Notes: generated by a model not told the origin, from the sequence alone. DNA of 64,000 nucleotides from an uncultured Eubacteriales bacterium (GCA_902773665.1 CACYFF010000007.1:1-64000); one strand, 5' to 3'. Positions 52,646 through 61,372 are shown, counted from the stretch's first letter. A program made the numbers and translations.

Positions 52646-53800
52646 ATGGGAGAAATCAAATACTGCAAGATCCATCACGATCCGCAGCTGAGCGACACCG
52701 CGCTGTTTTCCGAAGCGGAAGCCAGAAAGGCAAAAGCCTTCCACAGCACCTTCGCGGAATACTGCGAAACGCCGCTGGCAAAGCTGGAGAATCTGGCGAA
52801 GAGCCTCGGCGTAAAGGGATTTTACGTAAAGGATGAAAGCTACCGCTTTGGTCTTAACGCTTTCAAGGCATTGGGCGGCACCTACTGCGTCGGCAAATGC
52901 ATCGAGGAGCATAAAGCAGCAGGCGACAACAGCCAGCTCACCTTCGTCACCGCCACCGACGGCAACCACGGCAGAGGCATCGCTTGGGCTGCTGCGAAGC
53001 AGGGTCACAAGAGCGTCGTCTACATGCCCCACGGCTCCGCCGAAGAGCGCCTGGAAAACATCCGCAAAGCCGGCGCGGAAGCCTCCATTACCGACCTGAA
53101 CTACGACGATGCGGTGCGTTTCGCCAATTCCCAGGCGGAGAAGTACGGCTGGATCATGGTGCAGGATACGGCATGGGAAGGCTACACGAAATATCCGACC
53201 TGGATCATGCAGGGCTACACGACCATGGCGCTGGAAGCCTGCGGTCAGCTGGGTTTTGTGAAGCCCACCCACGTGTTCCTGCAGGCGGGCGTAGGCGCCA
53301 TGAGCGGCGCGGTCACCGGCTTCCTGGCGAGCTATTACGGCGAAAAGGACCGTCCGAAGATCGTCATCGTGGAGCCGGATGCAGCGGACTGCATCTATCA
53401 GACTTCCAAGGCGAACGACGGCAAGCTGCACCCCGTGGGCGGTGCACTTTCCACCATCATGGCGGGGCTGGCCTGCGGTGAACCCTGCACCATCGGCTGG
53501 GAGATGATCCGCGACCATGCGGACTACGCCGTTTCCATGCCGGACTGGGTGGCAGCCAAGGGCATGCGCGTGCTGGGCAACCCGCTGCCGGGCGACGACA
53601 AGGTGGTCTCCGGCGAATCCGGTGCTGCGGGCGCAGGCTTCGCGGTGACCCTCTTAACGAAGGCGGATCTGGCCTCCTTCAAAGAAGAGTTGGGGATCGA
53701 CGAGAATTCCGTCATCCTGTGCTTCTCCACCGAGGGCGACACCGATAAAAAGAACTATAGAGATATCGTATGGGATGGAAAGTATCCCAGCTTTGAATAA
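52646..53800 (+). CDS. dpaL: Diaminopropionate ammonia-lyase
   Basis: A 384-residue fold-type II PLP lyase splitting 2,3-diaminopropionate to pyruvate and ammonia. Schiff-base Lys74 is in FGLNAFKALGG; TDGNHGRGIAWAA, the phosphate loop QAGVGAMSGAVTG and SGESGAAGAGF are family signatures shared with YgeX. AGGACGATC leads to the ATG. An M20 hydrolase gene follows, matching the ygeX-ygeY pairing of enteric bacteria. Confidence 0.9.
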   Translation: MGEIKYCKIHHDPQLSDTALFSEAEARKAKAFHSTFAEYCETPLAKLENLAKSLGVKGFYVKDESYRFGLNAFKALGGTYCVGKCIEEHKAAGDNSQLTFVTATDGNHGRGIAWAAAKQGHKSVVYMPHGSAEERLENIRKAGAEASITDLNYDDAVRFANSQAEKYGWIMVQDTAWEGYTKYPTWIMQGYTTMALEACGQLGFVKPTHVFLQAGVGAMSGAVTGFLASYYGEKDRPKIVIVEPDAADCIYQTSKANDGKLHPVGGALSTIMAGLACGEPCTIGWEMIRDHADYAVSMPDWVAAKGMRVLGNPLPGDDKVVSGESGAAGAGFAVTLLTKADLASFKEELGIDENSVILCFSTEGDTDKKNYRDIVWDGKYPSFE

Positions 53801-53809
53801 GATAAGAGC

Positions 53810-53894
53810 CAGGACCGGTATTCAACGCTCGTCAACACTCTGCTCGCTGCGCTCGCGCGTTTGCGATTTCCTCGCTTATGAATACCGGCTCCTG
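53810..53894. repeat. Palindromic repeat, family B copy 1
   Basis: Arms 53810-53824 and 53879-53894 (CCGGTATTCA / TGAATACCGG at the core) are complementary with one bulge. The centre has CTCGCTGCGCTCG and GCGTTTGCGATT. A second copy with the same centre but different arms is at 61108-61195. Confidence 0.7.
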
Positions 53895-53927
53895 TCTCTG
53901 TAAATGGATCATAAGAGGAGAATGATT

Positions 53928-55079
53928 ATGCTTGATAAAAAACAACTGGAACAGGAAATTATCGCCTGGAGACACGATCTCCATCAGCATCCGGAAGCGG
54001 CGTTCGAAGAGGTAAGAACGGCGAAGATCGTGGCGGAAAAGCTGAGAGAATTCGGTTATGAAGTGACGGAAAACGTTGGAAAAACAGGTGTTGTCGGCGT
54101 TCTGAAAAACGGAGAAGGTCCGGTGATCGGTCTGCGGGCCGACATGGATTGCAATAAGATCATTGAGAAAAACACCTTCGAATATGCTTCTCAGACCGAG
54201 CAGCGCATGCACGCCTGCGGCCACGATGGACATACGGCAACACTGCTGGGCGCTGCGAAACTGATCGCGGATGAAAAGGCCTTCAAAGGAACGGTCGTCC
54301 TGGTCTTCCAGCCGGCAGAAGAACCGGGCTGGGGCGCGGATGCTATGATCGCAGACGGCGTCATCGAAAAGTTTGGCATCCAGGAGATCTACGGCCAGCA
54401 CAACTTTACTTATTACCCCAAGGGCACGATGAAGATCGCGGTCGGTCCCTGCATGGCGGCGGAAGACGACTTTATCATCCAGATCCATGGTGTGGGCGGT
54501 CACGCCAGCGGCCCGCACAAGACGAAAGATCCCATCGTGATTGGCGCAGAAGTCGTAATGGCCCTGCAGACCATCGTCTCCAGAAACGTGGATCCCCTGC
54601 GGCCTGCCGTGGTCAGCTGCACCGAATTCATCACCGACGGTGCACCCAATGCGATTCCTTCCAACGTGACGATCAAGGGCGACTGCAGAAGCTACGATCC
54701 CAAGGTCTCCCAGTTGATCGAAGAGCGGATGCGCAAGGTGGTGCAGTCCATCTGCGACATGAACGAGGCGACCTGCGAAGTCGAATACTCCCGGGAATTC
54801 ATCGCGACCCTCAACGACCAGACCTGCGCCGAATGGGCGGCCAAGGCTGCGGAGAAGATCTACGGCAAAGAGAATGTGGAACTGGGCTGTGACCCGATCA
54901 TGGGTTCCGAAGATTTCGCGAAATATCAGCAGTTCATTCCCGGCTGCTACTGCTTTACCGGCAACATCGATGAGACCCACGACAAACCCAATCATCACGC
55001 TTGCTACGATTACAACGACGACATCCTGCTGCCTGCAGCGGAGTGGTTTGCGGAACTAGTGAAGATCCGGATGGCATAA
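53928..55079 (+). CDS. M20-family amidohydrolase
   Basis: A 383-residue M20D-type enzyme. ADMDC (normal Asp), MHACGHDGHTATLLG, VFQPAEEPG, VGGHASGPHKTKDPI with the dimer-domain His, and a C-terminal HHACYDYND are all present, so it is likely active. Unlike the copy at 1.3 kb, canonical residues are kept; the two are only distantly alike. The ATG at 53928 has GAGGAG at 7 bases. Downstream of dpaL; probably works on the same substrate group (acylated or peptidyl diamino acid). Confidence 0.85.
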   Translation: MLDKKQLEQEIIAWRHDLHQHPEAAFEEVRTAKIVAEKLREFGYEVTENVGKTGVVGVLKNGEGPVIGLRADMDCNKIIEKNTFEYASQTEQRMHACGHDGHTATLLGAAKLIADEKAFKGTVVLVFQPAEEPGWGADAMIADGVIEKFGIQEIYGQHNFTYYPKGTMKIAVGPCMAAEDDFIIQIHGVGGHASGPHKTKDPIVIGAEVVMALQTIVSRNVDPLRPAVVSCTEFITDGAPNAIPSNVTIKGDCRSYDPKVSQLIEERMRKVVQSICDMNEATCEVEYSREFIATLNDQTCAEWAAKAAEKIYGKENVELGCDPIMGSEDFAKYQQFIPGCYCFTGNIDETHDKPNHHACYDYNDDILLPAAEWFAELVKIRMA

Positions 55080-55108
55080 AACTGCTGTTTTTAAAACAAA
55101 ATATAAGA

Positions 55109-55137
55109 AAAAGAGGGCCAAAGAGCCCTCTTTTTGT
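55109..55137. terminator. Bidirectional terminator
   Basis: AAAAGAGGGC (55109-55118) pairs with GCCCTCTTTT (55125-55134), T's and A's on either side. Separates the M20 gene from pepT. Confidence 0.85.
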
Positions 55138-55146
55138 CATTTAGTG

Positions 55147-56355
55147 TTACTGTACTTTCACGATGTTCACGATGACCTCGACCATCTTGTGCATGGCCTG
55201 GATGGAAACGAACTCGCGTTCGCCGTGGAAGTTCTCTCCGCCAGTGGAGAGGTTGGGGCAGGGCAGGCCGTTTTCAGAGAGGTGGCTGCCGTCTGTGCCG
55301 CCGCGGATGGGCTGAACGACAGGGGTAACGCCCGCATCCTCATAGGCTTTTTTGGCCCGGTCGATGATGTACATCACCGGCTCGATGTACTGCTTCATGT
55401 TGAAGTAGCTGTCTTTGACGGAAAGCTCCACAGTGCCTTCGCCGTACTTTGCATTGATAAAATCGGCAGCCGCCTGCATAACGGCTTTCTTTTCCCCGAA
55501 CTTTATCATATCGTGATCTCTTACGATGTAGACCATTTTGGTGAGAGTCTCGTTGCCCTGGATATCCAGCAGATGCATAAACCCTTCATACCCTTCGGTA
55601 TGTTCCGGTCTCTGGTCCGCCGGCAGCAGTCCCGCATATTCCATCGCCATGAGGGCGGAATTCTTCATTTTATTTTTCGCAGAGCCCGGATGGACGTTGA
55701 CGCCGTGCACGGTCACGACCGCTGTTGCGGCATTGAAGTTTTCGTACTCCAGTTCTCCCAGTGTACCGCCGTCTACGGTGTAAGCGAACTGAGCCCCGAA
55801 GCCCTTGATATCAAAGCGGTCTGCGCCTCTGCCGATCTCTTCATCCGGCGTAAATCCCACAGCGATGCGGCCATGCTTTACCTCCGGGTGGGCGATCAGG
55901 TATTCCATGGCGGTGAGGATCTCGGCAACGCCCGCCTTATCGTCGGCGCCCAGCAGCGTGGTGCCGTCGGTGACGATCAGGTCCTGACCCACGTAGTTCT
56001 TCAGGAAGCCGAAGGTCTTTTCGTCGATGGAGACCTTGTCGTTTAAGACGATGTCGCCGCCTTCGTAGTGGATGGTCCGGGGCTTGATGTCAGCACCGGA
56101 GGCACCGTCGGAAGTGTCCATGTGAGCGATGAAGCCGATGGTGGGTTCACCCTCGCAGCCGGGGGTGGCCGGCAGCCATCCGTAGACGTAGCCATCCTTG
56201 TCTATCCCTGCATTTTCAAGGCCTATCGCCTTCATCTCCTCCGCCAGATACCGGCCCAGCTCCAGCTCTTTCGGCGAAGACGGGCAGGTCTCGCTGGTCT
56301 CGTCGGACGTGGTCTCGAAGGATACATATTTTAAGAAACGTTCCACAATATCCAT
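55147..56355 (-). CDS. pepT: Peptidase T (tripeptide aminopeptidase)
   Basis: A 402-residue M20B peptidase releasing the N-terminal residue of tripeptides. FIAHMDTSD (metal His, Asp), DGTTLLGADDKAGVAEI, the Glu pair GFTPDEEIGRGAD, NVHPGSAKNKM and IRGGTDGSHLSENGLPCPNLSTGG near the C-terminus are diagnostic. GAGGAG precedes the ATG. Single gene. Confidence 0.95.
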   Translation of the reverse strand: MDIVERFLKYVSFETTSDETSETCPSSPKELELGRYLAEEMKAIGLENAGIDKDGYVYGWLPATPGCEGEPTIGFIAHMDTSDGASGADIKPRTIHYEGGDIVLNDKVSIDEKTFGFLKNYVGQDLIVTDGTTLLGADDKAGVAEILTAMEYLIAHPEVKHGRIAVGFTPDEEIGRGADRFDIKGFGAQFAYTVDGGTLGELEYENFNAATAVVTVHGVNVHPGSAKNKMKNSALMAMEYAGLLPADQRPEHTEGYEGFMHLLDIQGNETLTKMVYIVRDHDMIKFGEKKAVMQAAADFINAKYGEGTVELSVKDSYFNMKQYIEPVMYIIDRAKKAYEDAGVTPVVQPIRGGTDGSHLSENGLPCPNLSTGGENFHGEREFVSIQAMHKMVEVIVNIVKVQ

Positions 56356-56432
56356 ATTCTTTCTCCTCTTTTTTATGATAAGATACAGTTAATGATACCA
56401 CAGACAGCAGCAGTTTTAACACGGAGGTTATT

Positions 56433-56897
56433 ATGGAATTCAAGACGTTGGTCAAAGAGCCGTTCTGCGTCATCGGCAAGGAGATCTTTACCTGGGACGG
56501 CGACGGACTGATCGGGAAGGTCTGGGAGGTCGTAAACAGAGAATTTTCCAATATCGAAGATATCATTTTGAAGGACGAACAGGGCAGACCCCTTGCAAAA
56601 TGGGGCGCCATGAGCAGCAAGAAGCGCGACTTTTCCATGTGGGAGGAAAACGGCTCCATCGGACTGTATCTGGCCGGTTACGAAGCGCCGCTGGATGCGG
56701 AACCTCCGAAGGGCTGGACCAAATGGATCGTTCCCGGCTTTGAATTCCGGCTCGGCAAGATCGAAGGAGAGGGTTATTTCTACCGCGCCTTCGATGAGTT
56801 GACCAAACAGGGCCTGCCTCCGGTGGCAGCCACAGAAAACTGGTTTGACCCGGACACGGGCGACGCCTATTTTGCTTTCCCCGTTAAACGACTTTAA
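56433..56897 (+). CDS. GyrI-like small-molecule-binding domain protein
   Basis: A 154-residue stand-alone effector-binding domain (GyrI/AraC_E_bind group): GLIGKVWEVVNREF, ENGSIGLYLAGYEAP, and WTKWIVPGFEFRLGKIEG, with Trp and Glu residues typical of the ligand pocket. Some relatives bind antibiotics or hydrolyse cyclopropanones. No DNA-binding part. ACGGAGG precedes the start; 32 bases separate it from the broken alr. Confidence 0.72.
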   Translation: MEFKTLVKEPFCVIGKEIFTWDGDGLIGKVWEVVNREFSNIEDIILKDEQGRPLAKWGAMSSKKRDFSMWEENGSIGLYLAGYEAPLDAEPPKGWTKWIVPGFEFRLGKIEGEGYFYRAFDELTKQGLPPVAATENWFDPDTGDAYFAFPVKRL

Positions 56898-56929
56898 TTC
56901 GGCACCGAAGTTTTCGGGAGGATACAGCC

Positions 56930-57617
56930 ATGATACGCGCTTGGGCAGAGATCGACACCAAAGCATTAGTACACAACTTAGCCCTTGCCAAAGAGCGCAG
57001 CAAGCGCCAGGTGATGTGCGTCATCAAAGGGGATGCGCATGGACACGGCGCTGTGGAATGCGCCAAGACCCTTGAAAAATAAAGTGTTCGATACGGATAC
57101 GCTCGTAAAGCATGCCGGCAACAGCGCCTGCATCATGTACCATCCGGAAGTGCAGTACGACATGGTGCGGGAAGGCGTTATGATGTACGGCTTCTATCCC
57201 AACGGCGTATGGGAGGAAGACGGGCTGCTACAGCAGGCTCTTACGCTCTGCTCCCGCGTGGCGCAAGTGAAAGAGATCCCGGCAGGGACGGCTGTCAGCT
57301 ACGGCTGCACCTTTGTGTCGGAAAAGCCCATGAAGATCGCCGTGATCTCCGCCGGTTACGCAGACGCCTATCCCAGATCCCTGAGCAACAAGGGAGCCTG
57401 GGCGGTGATCAACGGAGAGAAGTGCCGGCAGATCGGACGGGTGTGCATGGACATGTGTCTGTTCGACGTAAAGGGCGTGGATGTGAAGAGGGGAGACAAA
57501 GTGATCCTCTATGGCCGGGGCGGCATGCCCATCGACGAAGTCGCTGCTCTCATCGGAACGATCAACTGCGAGCTTACCTCGCTGCTGACGAATCGGGTAG
57601 AGAGGATCTATCTGTAA
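56930..57617 (+). pseudogene. alr: Alanine racemase broken by internal deletion and frameshift
   Basis: The ATG at 56930 (GGGAGGA upstream) starts a typical Alr N-terminus, MIRAWAEIDTKALVHNLALA and CVIKGDAHGHG with the PLP Lys, but after ~50 codons a TAA follows. In another frame from about 57075 the second half appears: VKHAGNSACIM, YDMVREGVMMYG, SYGCTFVSE (Tyr of the YGRT-type motif), the AGYADAYPR, GRVCMDM and a normal C-terminus to 57617. Roughly 140 residues of the barrel are missing between the halves. Inactive. The intact racemase of the island (2.5 kb) may substitute for it. Confidence 0.88.
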
Positions 57618-57917
57618 AGGCCCGTCTGCCGGAGCGACCGGGAAGAAACCATTTGCCTCAGACGTGTTCTTTGTTTTCTTCCATGGAGAATTTCTCGTAG
57701 GTAGCGGACTTTTCTCCTACTAGATATAGTATTATGTAAAATATTGTCTGCTTTTAAATGGCCGAACGCTGCACGAAACGGGTTGCGGTCAATAAAGAAT
57801 GCCTCGGAGGGTCTCCGGGGCATTTTTCGTTCAGAAGGGCAAAAATCGGCTGATAGCGCGAAATTGCTAAATTGTGTAAATTTCAGGTGCGGCAGGACTG
57901 TTTTTTCCTTGCTGCAA
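57618..57917. other. Intergenic region with one strong hairpin
   Basis: About 300 AT-rich bases with no gene visible. It includes an AT-rich promoter-like stretch (TAGTATTATGTAAAATATTG near 57730) and the terminator at 57798-57829 but nothing coding between them. Confidence 0.45.
57798..57829 (+). terminator. Terminator hairpin
   Basis: A 12-bp stem, 57798-57809 with 57813-57824 (one G-T), loop of three, then T's. If the promoter-like sequence before it is real, it would be an orphan transcript end. Confidence 0.75.
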
Positions 57918-57933
57918 TGTTTCACGTGAAACA
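57918..57933. promoter_or_regulatory. parS site 1
   Basis: TGTTTCACGTGAAACA, the exact ParB-binding consensus. It abuts the stop codon of the flavoprotein gene (57934). Confidence 0.95.
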
Positions 57934-58518
57934 TCAGCATCCGGCTTCGAACTTTTGCAGCAGTTCGTCCGCAAAGCGGCGTGCTCCGTCCATCGCTTCT
58001 TCCGTCTGCATGTCGGAGATCCCATCGATATCGCGCACGGAATAGCGGCCGAGATAATCCCAATGGCAATGTTTGCACAGGCGCCGGATGCCTGTTTCAA
58101 AGGGTTCGTTCGCATATTCATCTTTATAACCGTGAGTGGTGAGCAAGGCGACGGAAAGCTTTGGAATCAGCTGGCCCTGAGCATTTCCATAATACTTGTT
58201 CAACCCGTAATGCCGGTCCATCAGCGCCTTCATTTCCGCCGTGCAATACCAGCTGTAGATCGGCGTAGCCAGGACCAGAAGATCCGCTTCCCCGGCACGC
58301 ATCCATACCGCTTCCGCGTCGTCCTTCTGCACGCAGCCGTATTCACCAGATATGTTCTGGCAGGCATAGCAGCCGAGGCAAGGTCTGACCTTATAGTCCT
58401 TCAGGAAGATGTCATCGATCTCTGCGCCAAGCTGCAGCAGTCTCTCGCGGAAGGGCTTTAACAGTTCCGCCGTGTTACCGTTTCTTCTGGGGCTTCCGTT
58501 TATGATACAAACTTTCAT
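57934..58518 (-). CDS. NAD(P)H-dependent FMN reductase / flavodoxin-fold protein
   Basis: A 194-residue flavodoxin-like protein: INGSPRRNGNTAEL is the FMN phosphate loop, PCLGCYACQNISGEYGC a Cys pair typical of the iron-sulfur flavoprotein relatives, and LATPIYSWYCTAEMKALMDR the flavin-ring loop. It probably transfers electrons to a quinone, nitro compound or disulfide. GGAGG precedes the start. Confidence 0.88.
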   Translation of the reverse strand: MKVCIINGSPRRNGNTAELLKPFRERLLQLGAEIDDIFLKDYKVRPCLGCYACQNISGEYGCVQKDDAEAVWMRAGEADLLVLATPIYSWYCTAEMKALMDRHYGLNKYYGNAQGQLIPKLSVALLTTHGYKDEYANEPFETGIRRLCKHCHWDYLGRYSVRDIDGISDMQTEEAMDGARRFADELLQKFEAGC

Positions 58519-58683
58519 AGTAATACCTCCGGGATGCTTCTATTATACAGAAAGCAACCCTGGGGAAGCAAGCGCGGTTTCGTACGGCACACACTTTATC
58601 GTTCGTTTTCTGCAACGTTCAGGTCGAAAAACAGAATAATCTTCATTCCTATAAACCGTTGTAATTTCAGCCCTCTGCGCGTT

Positions 58684-58699
58684 TGTTTCACGTGAAACA
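58684..58699. promoter_or_regulatory. parS site 2
   Basis: TGTTTCACGTGAAACA, perfect consensus, between the flavoprotein and SMR genes. Confidence 0.95.
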
Positions 58700-58707
58700 G
58701 AATCCGT

Positions 58708-59022
58708 TTACGCGAGGATCTTCAGGCCTGCGATCCCTCCCGCGATCAGCAGGATGCAGACCACCTGGGGGAAGGAAAGCGTCTCTTTAAACAGCAGCAC
58801 GCCGAGCACCGTCGTACCGATGATGCCCATGCCTGTCCACATGGCGTAAGCCGTCCCCAAAGGGAGCTTCTTTAACGCCAGCGCCAGGAAGACGGCGCTC
58901 AGGATATACGTAACGGCGGTGAGGGCAGACGGCCCCAGTTTGGAAAACCCTTCCGAATACTTCATGGCGACGGCCCAGGTGATCTCCAGGCTCCCTGCGA
59001 TCAGCAGCATGATCCACTGCAT
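58708..59022 (-). CDS. SMR-family exporter (Gdx/SugE or QAC type)
   Basis: A 104-residue protein with four membrane helices: WIMLLIAGSLEITWAVAMKY has the essential Glu of helix 1, TYILSAVFLALALKKLPLGTAYAMWTGMG the helix 2-3 signature, and ETLSFPQVVCILLIAGGIAGL helix 4. It acts as an antiparallel dimer exchanging protons for guanidinium or quaternary ammonium. SMR Gdx genes are often under guanidine riboswitches; a ~100-base structured leader precedes this one. The ATG at 59022 has TGGAGG. Confidence 0.9.
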   Translation of the reverse strand: MQWIMLLIAGSLEITWAVAMKYSEGFSKLGPSALTAVTYILSAVFLALALKKLPLGTAYAMWTGMGIIGTTVLGVLLFKETLSFPQVVCILLIAGGIAGLKILA

Positions 59023-59126
59023 TTCGATAAACCTCCAAAAAAAAGCCCGGCTGCGCCGCATCTTCTAAGGCCTAACGATGCGGTGGACCGTGCTCAACAC
59101 TACTGCCCGGCGGCAGTCTGATATCA
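59023..59126 (-). promoter_or_regulatory. Structured leader of the SMR gene (possible riboswitch)
   Basis: After a consensus promoter the leader contains ACTGCC/GGCAGT (6 bp) and CCGCATC/GATGCGG (7 bp) hairpins, then CAGCCGGGC and eight T's directly before the ribosome site. I could not match it confidently to guanidine-I, -II or -III consensus; guanidine-IV (mepA motif) is possible. Confidence 0.45.
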
Positions 59127-59132
59127 GGGTCA

Positions 59133-59161
59133 ATTGTACAGAAAAGACCTGCGGTTGTCAA
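59133..59161 (-). promoter_or_regulatory. Promoter of the SMR gene
   Basis: On the minus strand -35 TTGACA (59156-59161), 17-base spacer, -10 TACAAT (59133-59138). Confidence 0.8.
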
Positions 59162-59232
59162 CCGCAGCACAGCAAAATTCCGTAAAATCTTCGGCGGCAG
59201 GAAACCCTTGAAATTTCAACATTTTATAAAAT

Positions 59233-59248
59233 TGTTTCACGTGAAACC
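59233..59248. promoter_or_regulatory. parS site 3
   Basis: TGTTTCACGTGAAACC, one base from consensus, about 90 bases before parA and just before its -10. Confidence 0.9.
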
Positions 59249-59282
59249 GCAAATAATAATAGCACTGTTTCCGGGGATATAG

Positions 59283-59288
59283 TATAAT
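59283..59288 (+). promoter_or_regulatory. -10 element of parA-parB
   Basis: TATAAT, 51 bases before the parA ATG; -35 is weak. With parS 3 just upstream, ParB could repress it. Confidence 0.5.
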
Positions 59289-59339
59289 ACTTTCAGACAA
59301 AGAAAACTCACGAAATATTCAGGGGGAATTTAACAAAAT

Positions 59340-60116
59340 ATGGGAAAAGCAATCGCAATCTTCAATCAGAAAGGCGGCGTCGGCAAGACGACCACGAACA
59401 TCAATCTGGCTGCCTGCCTGGCGATGCGGAATAAAAAGATCCTGGTGCTGGACATCGACCCTCAGGGGAACACCACCAGCGGCCTGGGCATCGCCAAGAG
59501 AGGGCTGAAGTATACCAGCTACGACCTGTTCGTCGGCGAGGAACTGAACGCTGCCAACACCATCATCCATACGAACTTCAAGAACCTGGACATCATCCCG
59601 GCCAGCGTGGATCTGGCAGGGGCGGAGATCGAGCTCGTAAAGATCCAGGGCCGCGAAAGACGCCTTAAGATGGCGCTGGATCAGGTGAGAGACAGCTACG
59701 ATTACATCTTTATCGACTGCCCGCCATCCCTTGGATTATTAACGCTCAACGCCCTTACGGCCGTAGACAGCGTGCTCATTCCAATCCAGTGCGAATTCTA
59801 CGCGCTGGAAGGGGTCAGCCAGCTGGTCTCCACCGTGGATCTCGTGCGCAAGAGCCTTAATCCGAAGCTGCGCATCGAAGGGGTCATCCTGTCCATGTTC
59901 GACGGCAGAACGAACCTGTCGCTGCAGGTGGTGGAAGAGGTCAAGCGCTATTTCGGCAGCAAACTGTATTCCACCGTTATCCCCAGAAACGTAAGACTTG
60001 CGGAAGCGCCCAGCTACGGACTTCCCATTACGTCCTACGACCCACGCTCCAAGGGAGCCAAGGCGTATCAGGCGTTCGCGGATGAATTTTTGAGCACGGA
60101 GGCAAGAAATGGCTAA
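59340..60116 (+). CDS. parA: Chromosome partitioning ATPase ParA/Soj
   Basis: A 258-residue deviant-Walker ATPase: IFNQKGGVGKTTTNINLA (signature Lys and P-loop), VLDIDPQGNTTSGLG, and YIFIDCPPSLGLLTLNAL. It binds DNA as an ATP dimer and moves or regulates the origin with ParB. It overlaps parB by 8 bases. The pair lies ~16 kb from oriC. Confidence 0.96.
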   Translation: MGKAIAIFNQKGGVGKTTTNINLAACLAMRNKKILVLDIDPQGNTTSGLGIAKRGLKYTSYDLFVGEELNAANTIIHTNFKNLDIIPASVDLAGAEIELVKIQGRERRLKMALDQVRDSYDYIFIDCPPSLGLLTLNALTAVDSVLIPIQCEFYALEGVSQLVSTVDLVRKSLNPKLRIEGVILSMFDGRTNLSLQVVEEVKRYFGSKLYSTVIPRNVRLAEAPSYGLPITSYDPRSKGAKAYQAFADEFLSTEARNG

Positions 60117-61086
60117 GAAACCCGGAGGTCTCGGCAGAGGCCTGAGTTCGCTTTTCGGGGATATGGAAGTAGATCTGTCCGTTCTGGACCCTGCAGAGAT
60201 CTCCATCGATCCTGCGGCGGCAGAGACGGAAAAAAAGCCTGCGGCGAAAAAGCCCGCAAAAAAGGCGGAAAAGAAGGAAAAACCGGCGGATGCGGCTGCG
60301 GAAAATGTAGTCTTCATCAGTCTGGACGACATCCGGCCCAACAGCGCCCAGCCCCGCAAGGTCTTCGACCAGGAAGCCCTGCAGGATCTGGCGTCCTCCA
60401 TCCGCGAGCACGGCGTCATTCAACCCGTGCTGCTTCGTCCTGCGAAGAACGGCTACGAGCTGGTGGCAGGCGAACGCCGCTGGCGCGCCGCTCGTCTGGC
60501 GGGCCTCAAGCAGGTGCCGGCCATCGTGCGCAGCCTGGATGACCGCCAGAACATGTTTTACGCGCTCATCGAGAACATGCAGCGGGAAGACCTCAACAGT
60601 ATCGAGGAAGCCCGGGGCATGGAGGAGATGATGACCGCCTTCGGCCTCAACCAGGAGGAAACGGCAAAAGCCGTGGGAAAATCCCGCTCCTATGTGGCGA
60701 ATGCGCTGCGGCTGCTGCGCCTTCCCGACGAGATCCAGGACTTCGTGATGAACGGACAGCTGTCTGCGGGTCACGCAAGGGCCATCGCCGGTCTGGAAGG
60801 GGAAACCCTGCAGCTGCAGGCGGCGGCGAAATGCGTGGAGAACGGCTGGTCCGTGCGCGAGGTGGAAGGCTATACCGGCGAGGTGAAAAAGCCCGCAAAG
60901 CGCAGAAAATCAAGGGTCTCCGGGAAGAACAAAGACCGGGAGCTGGCAGCCGTGGAACAGCAGATGACGGAATCGCTGGGCACGAAAGTGCGCATCAACG
61001 GCACGGAGAAAAAGGGCAAGCTGGAGCTGGAATATTACAGCCGCGGCGAGCTGGAGAGGCTCGTCGAGATCCTGTCCGGCGTCTAA
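60109..61086 (+). CDS. parB: Chromosome partitioning protein ParB/Spo0J
   Basis: A 325-residue CTPase clamp. An Ala/Lys/Pro-rich N-terminal region (to ~65) carries LGRGLSSLFGDM, the ParA-stimulating start. Then DDIRPNSAQPRKVFDQEAL, the CTP motif GERRWRAARLAG and ENMQREDLN; the HTH (AKAVGKSRSYVANALRLL) binds parS; the last ~50 residues dimerise. Three parS sites upstream match its expected target. Confidence 0.96.
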   Translation: MAKKPGGLGRGLSSLFGDMEVDLSVLDPAEISIDPAAAETEKKPAAKKPAKKAEKKEKPADAAAENVVFISLDDIRPNSAQPRKVFDQEALQDLASSIREHGVIQPVLLRPAKNGYELVAGERRWRAARLAGLKQVPAIVRSLDDRQNMFYALIENMQREDLNSIEEARGMEEMMTAFGLNQEETAKAVGKSRSYVANALRLLRLPDEIQDFVMNGQLSAGHARAIAGLEGETLQLQAAAKCVENGWSVREVEGYTGEVKKPAKRRKSRVSGKNKDRELAAVEQQMTESLGTKVRINGTEKKGKLELEYYSRGELERLVEILSGV

Positions 61087-61107
61087 AAACATTTTTTGGA
61101 GGTTCCT

Positions 61108-61195
61108 GGGCGGCCCGGCATATCCGCTCGGGGCAACACTCCTCGCTGCGCTCGTGCGTTTGCGATTGCCCCTCGCAGACATGCCGGCTCCGCCC
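61108..61195. repeat. Palindromic repeat, family B copy 2
   Basis: Arms GGGCGGCCCGGCAT (61108-61121) and 61181-61195 pair, with GGGGCAA/TTGCCCC inside; the centre CTCGCTGCGCTCG...GCGTTTGCGATT is shared with copy 1 while the arms differ yet stay complementary. Confidence 0.7.
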
Positions 61196-61242
61196 GGAAT
61201 AACACAATGCACCTGCCTCTCTGTGTTGTGTATCTTGAAAAA

Positions 61243-61372
61243 CGCCGAGGGGTGGCGCCCAAAGAGGCTCATCGAGCGACTGAGCGGGCGCCGCGACAAC
61301 CGAGTCTGCTCCCGTCGCGGCCAAGCGAATGAGCGAAGATGAGGATGTGTTGGGCGACAGGACCCCGAGGCG
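61243..61372. repeat. Long imperfect palindrome before mnmG
   Basis: Nested pairs: outer 61243-61262 with 61350-61372, CTCATC with GATGAG, and GCCGCGAC (61290-61297) with GTCGCGGC (61314-61321). The whole can fold as one ~130-nt hairpin. It may be a repeat remnant or a leader structure. Confidence 0.55.
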
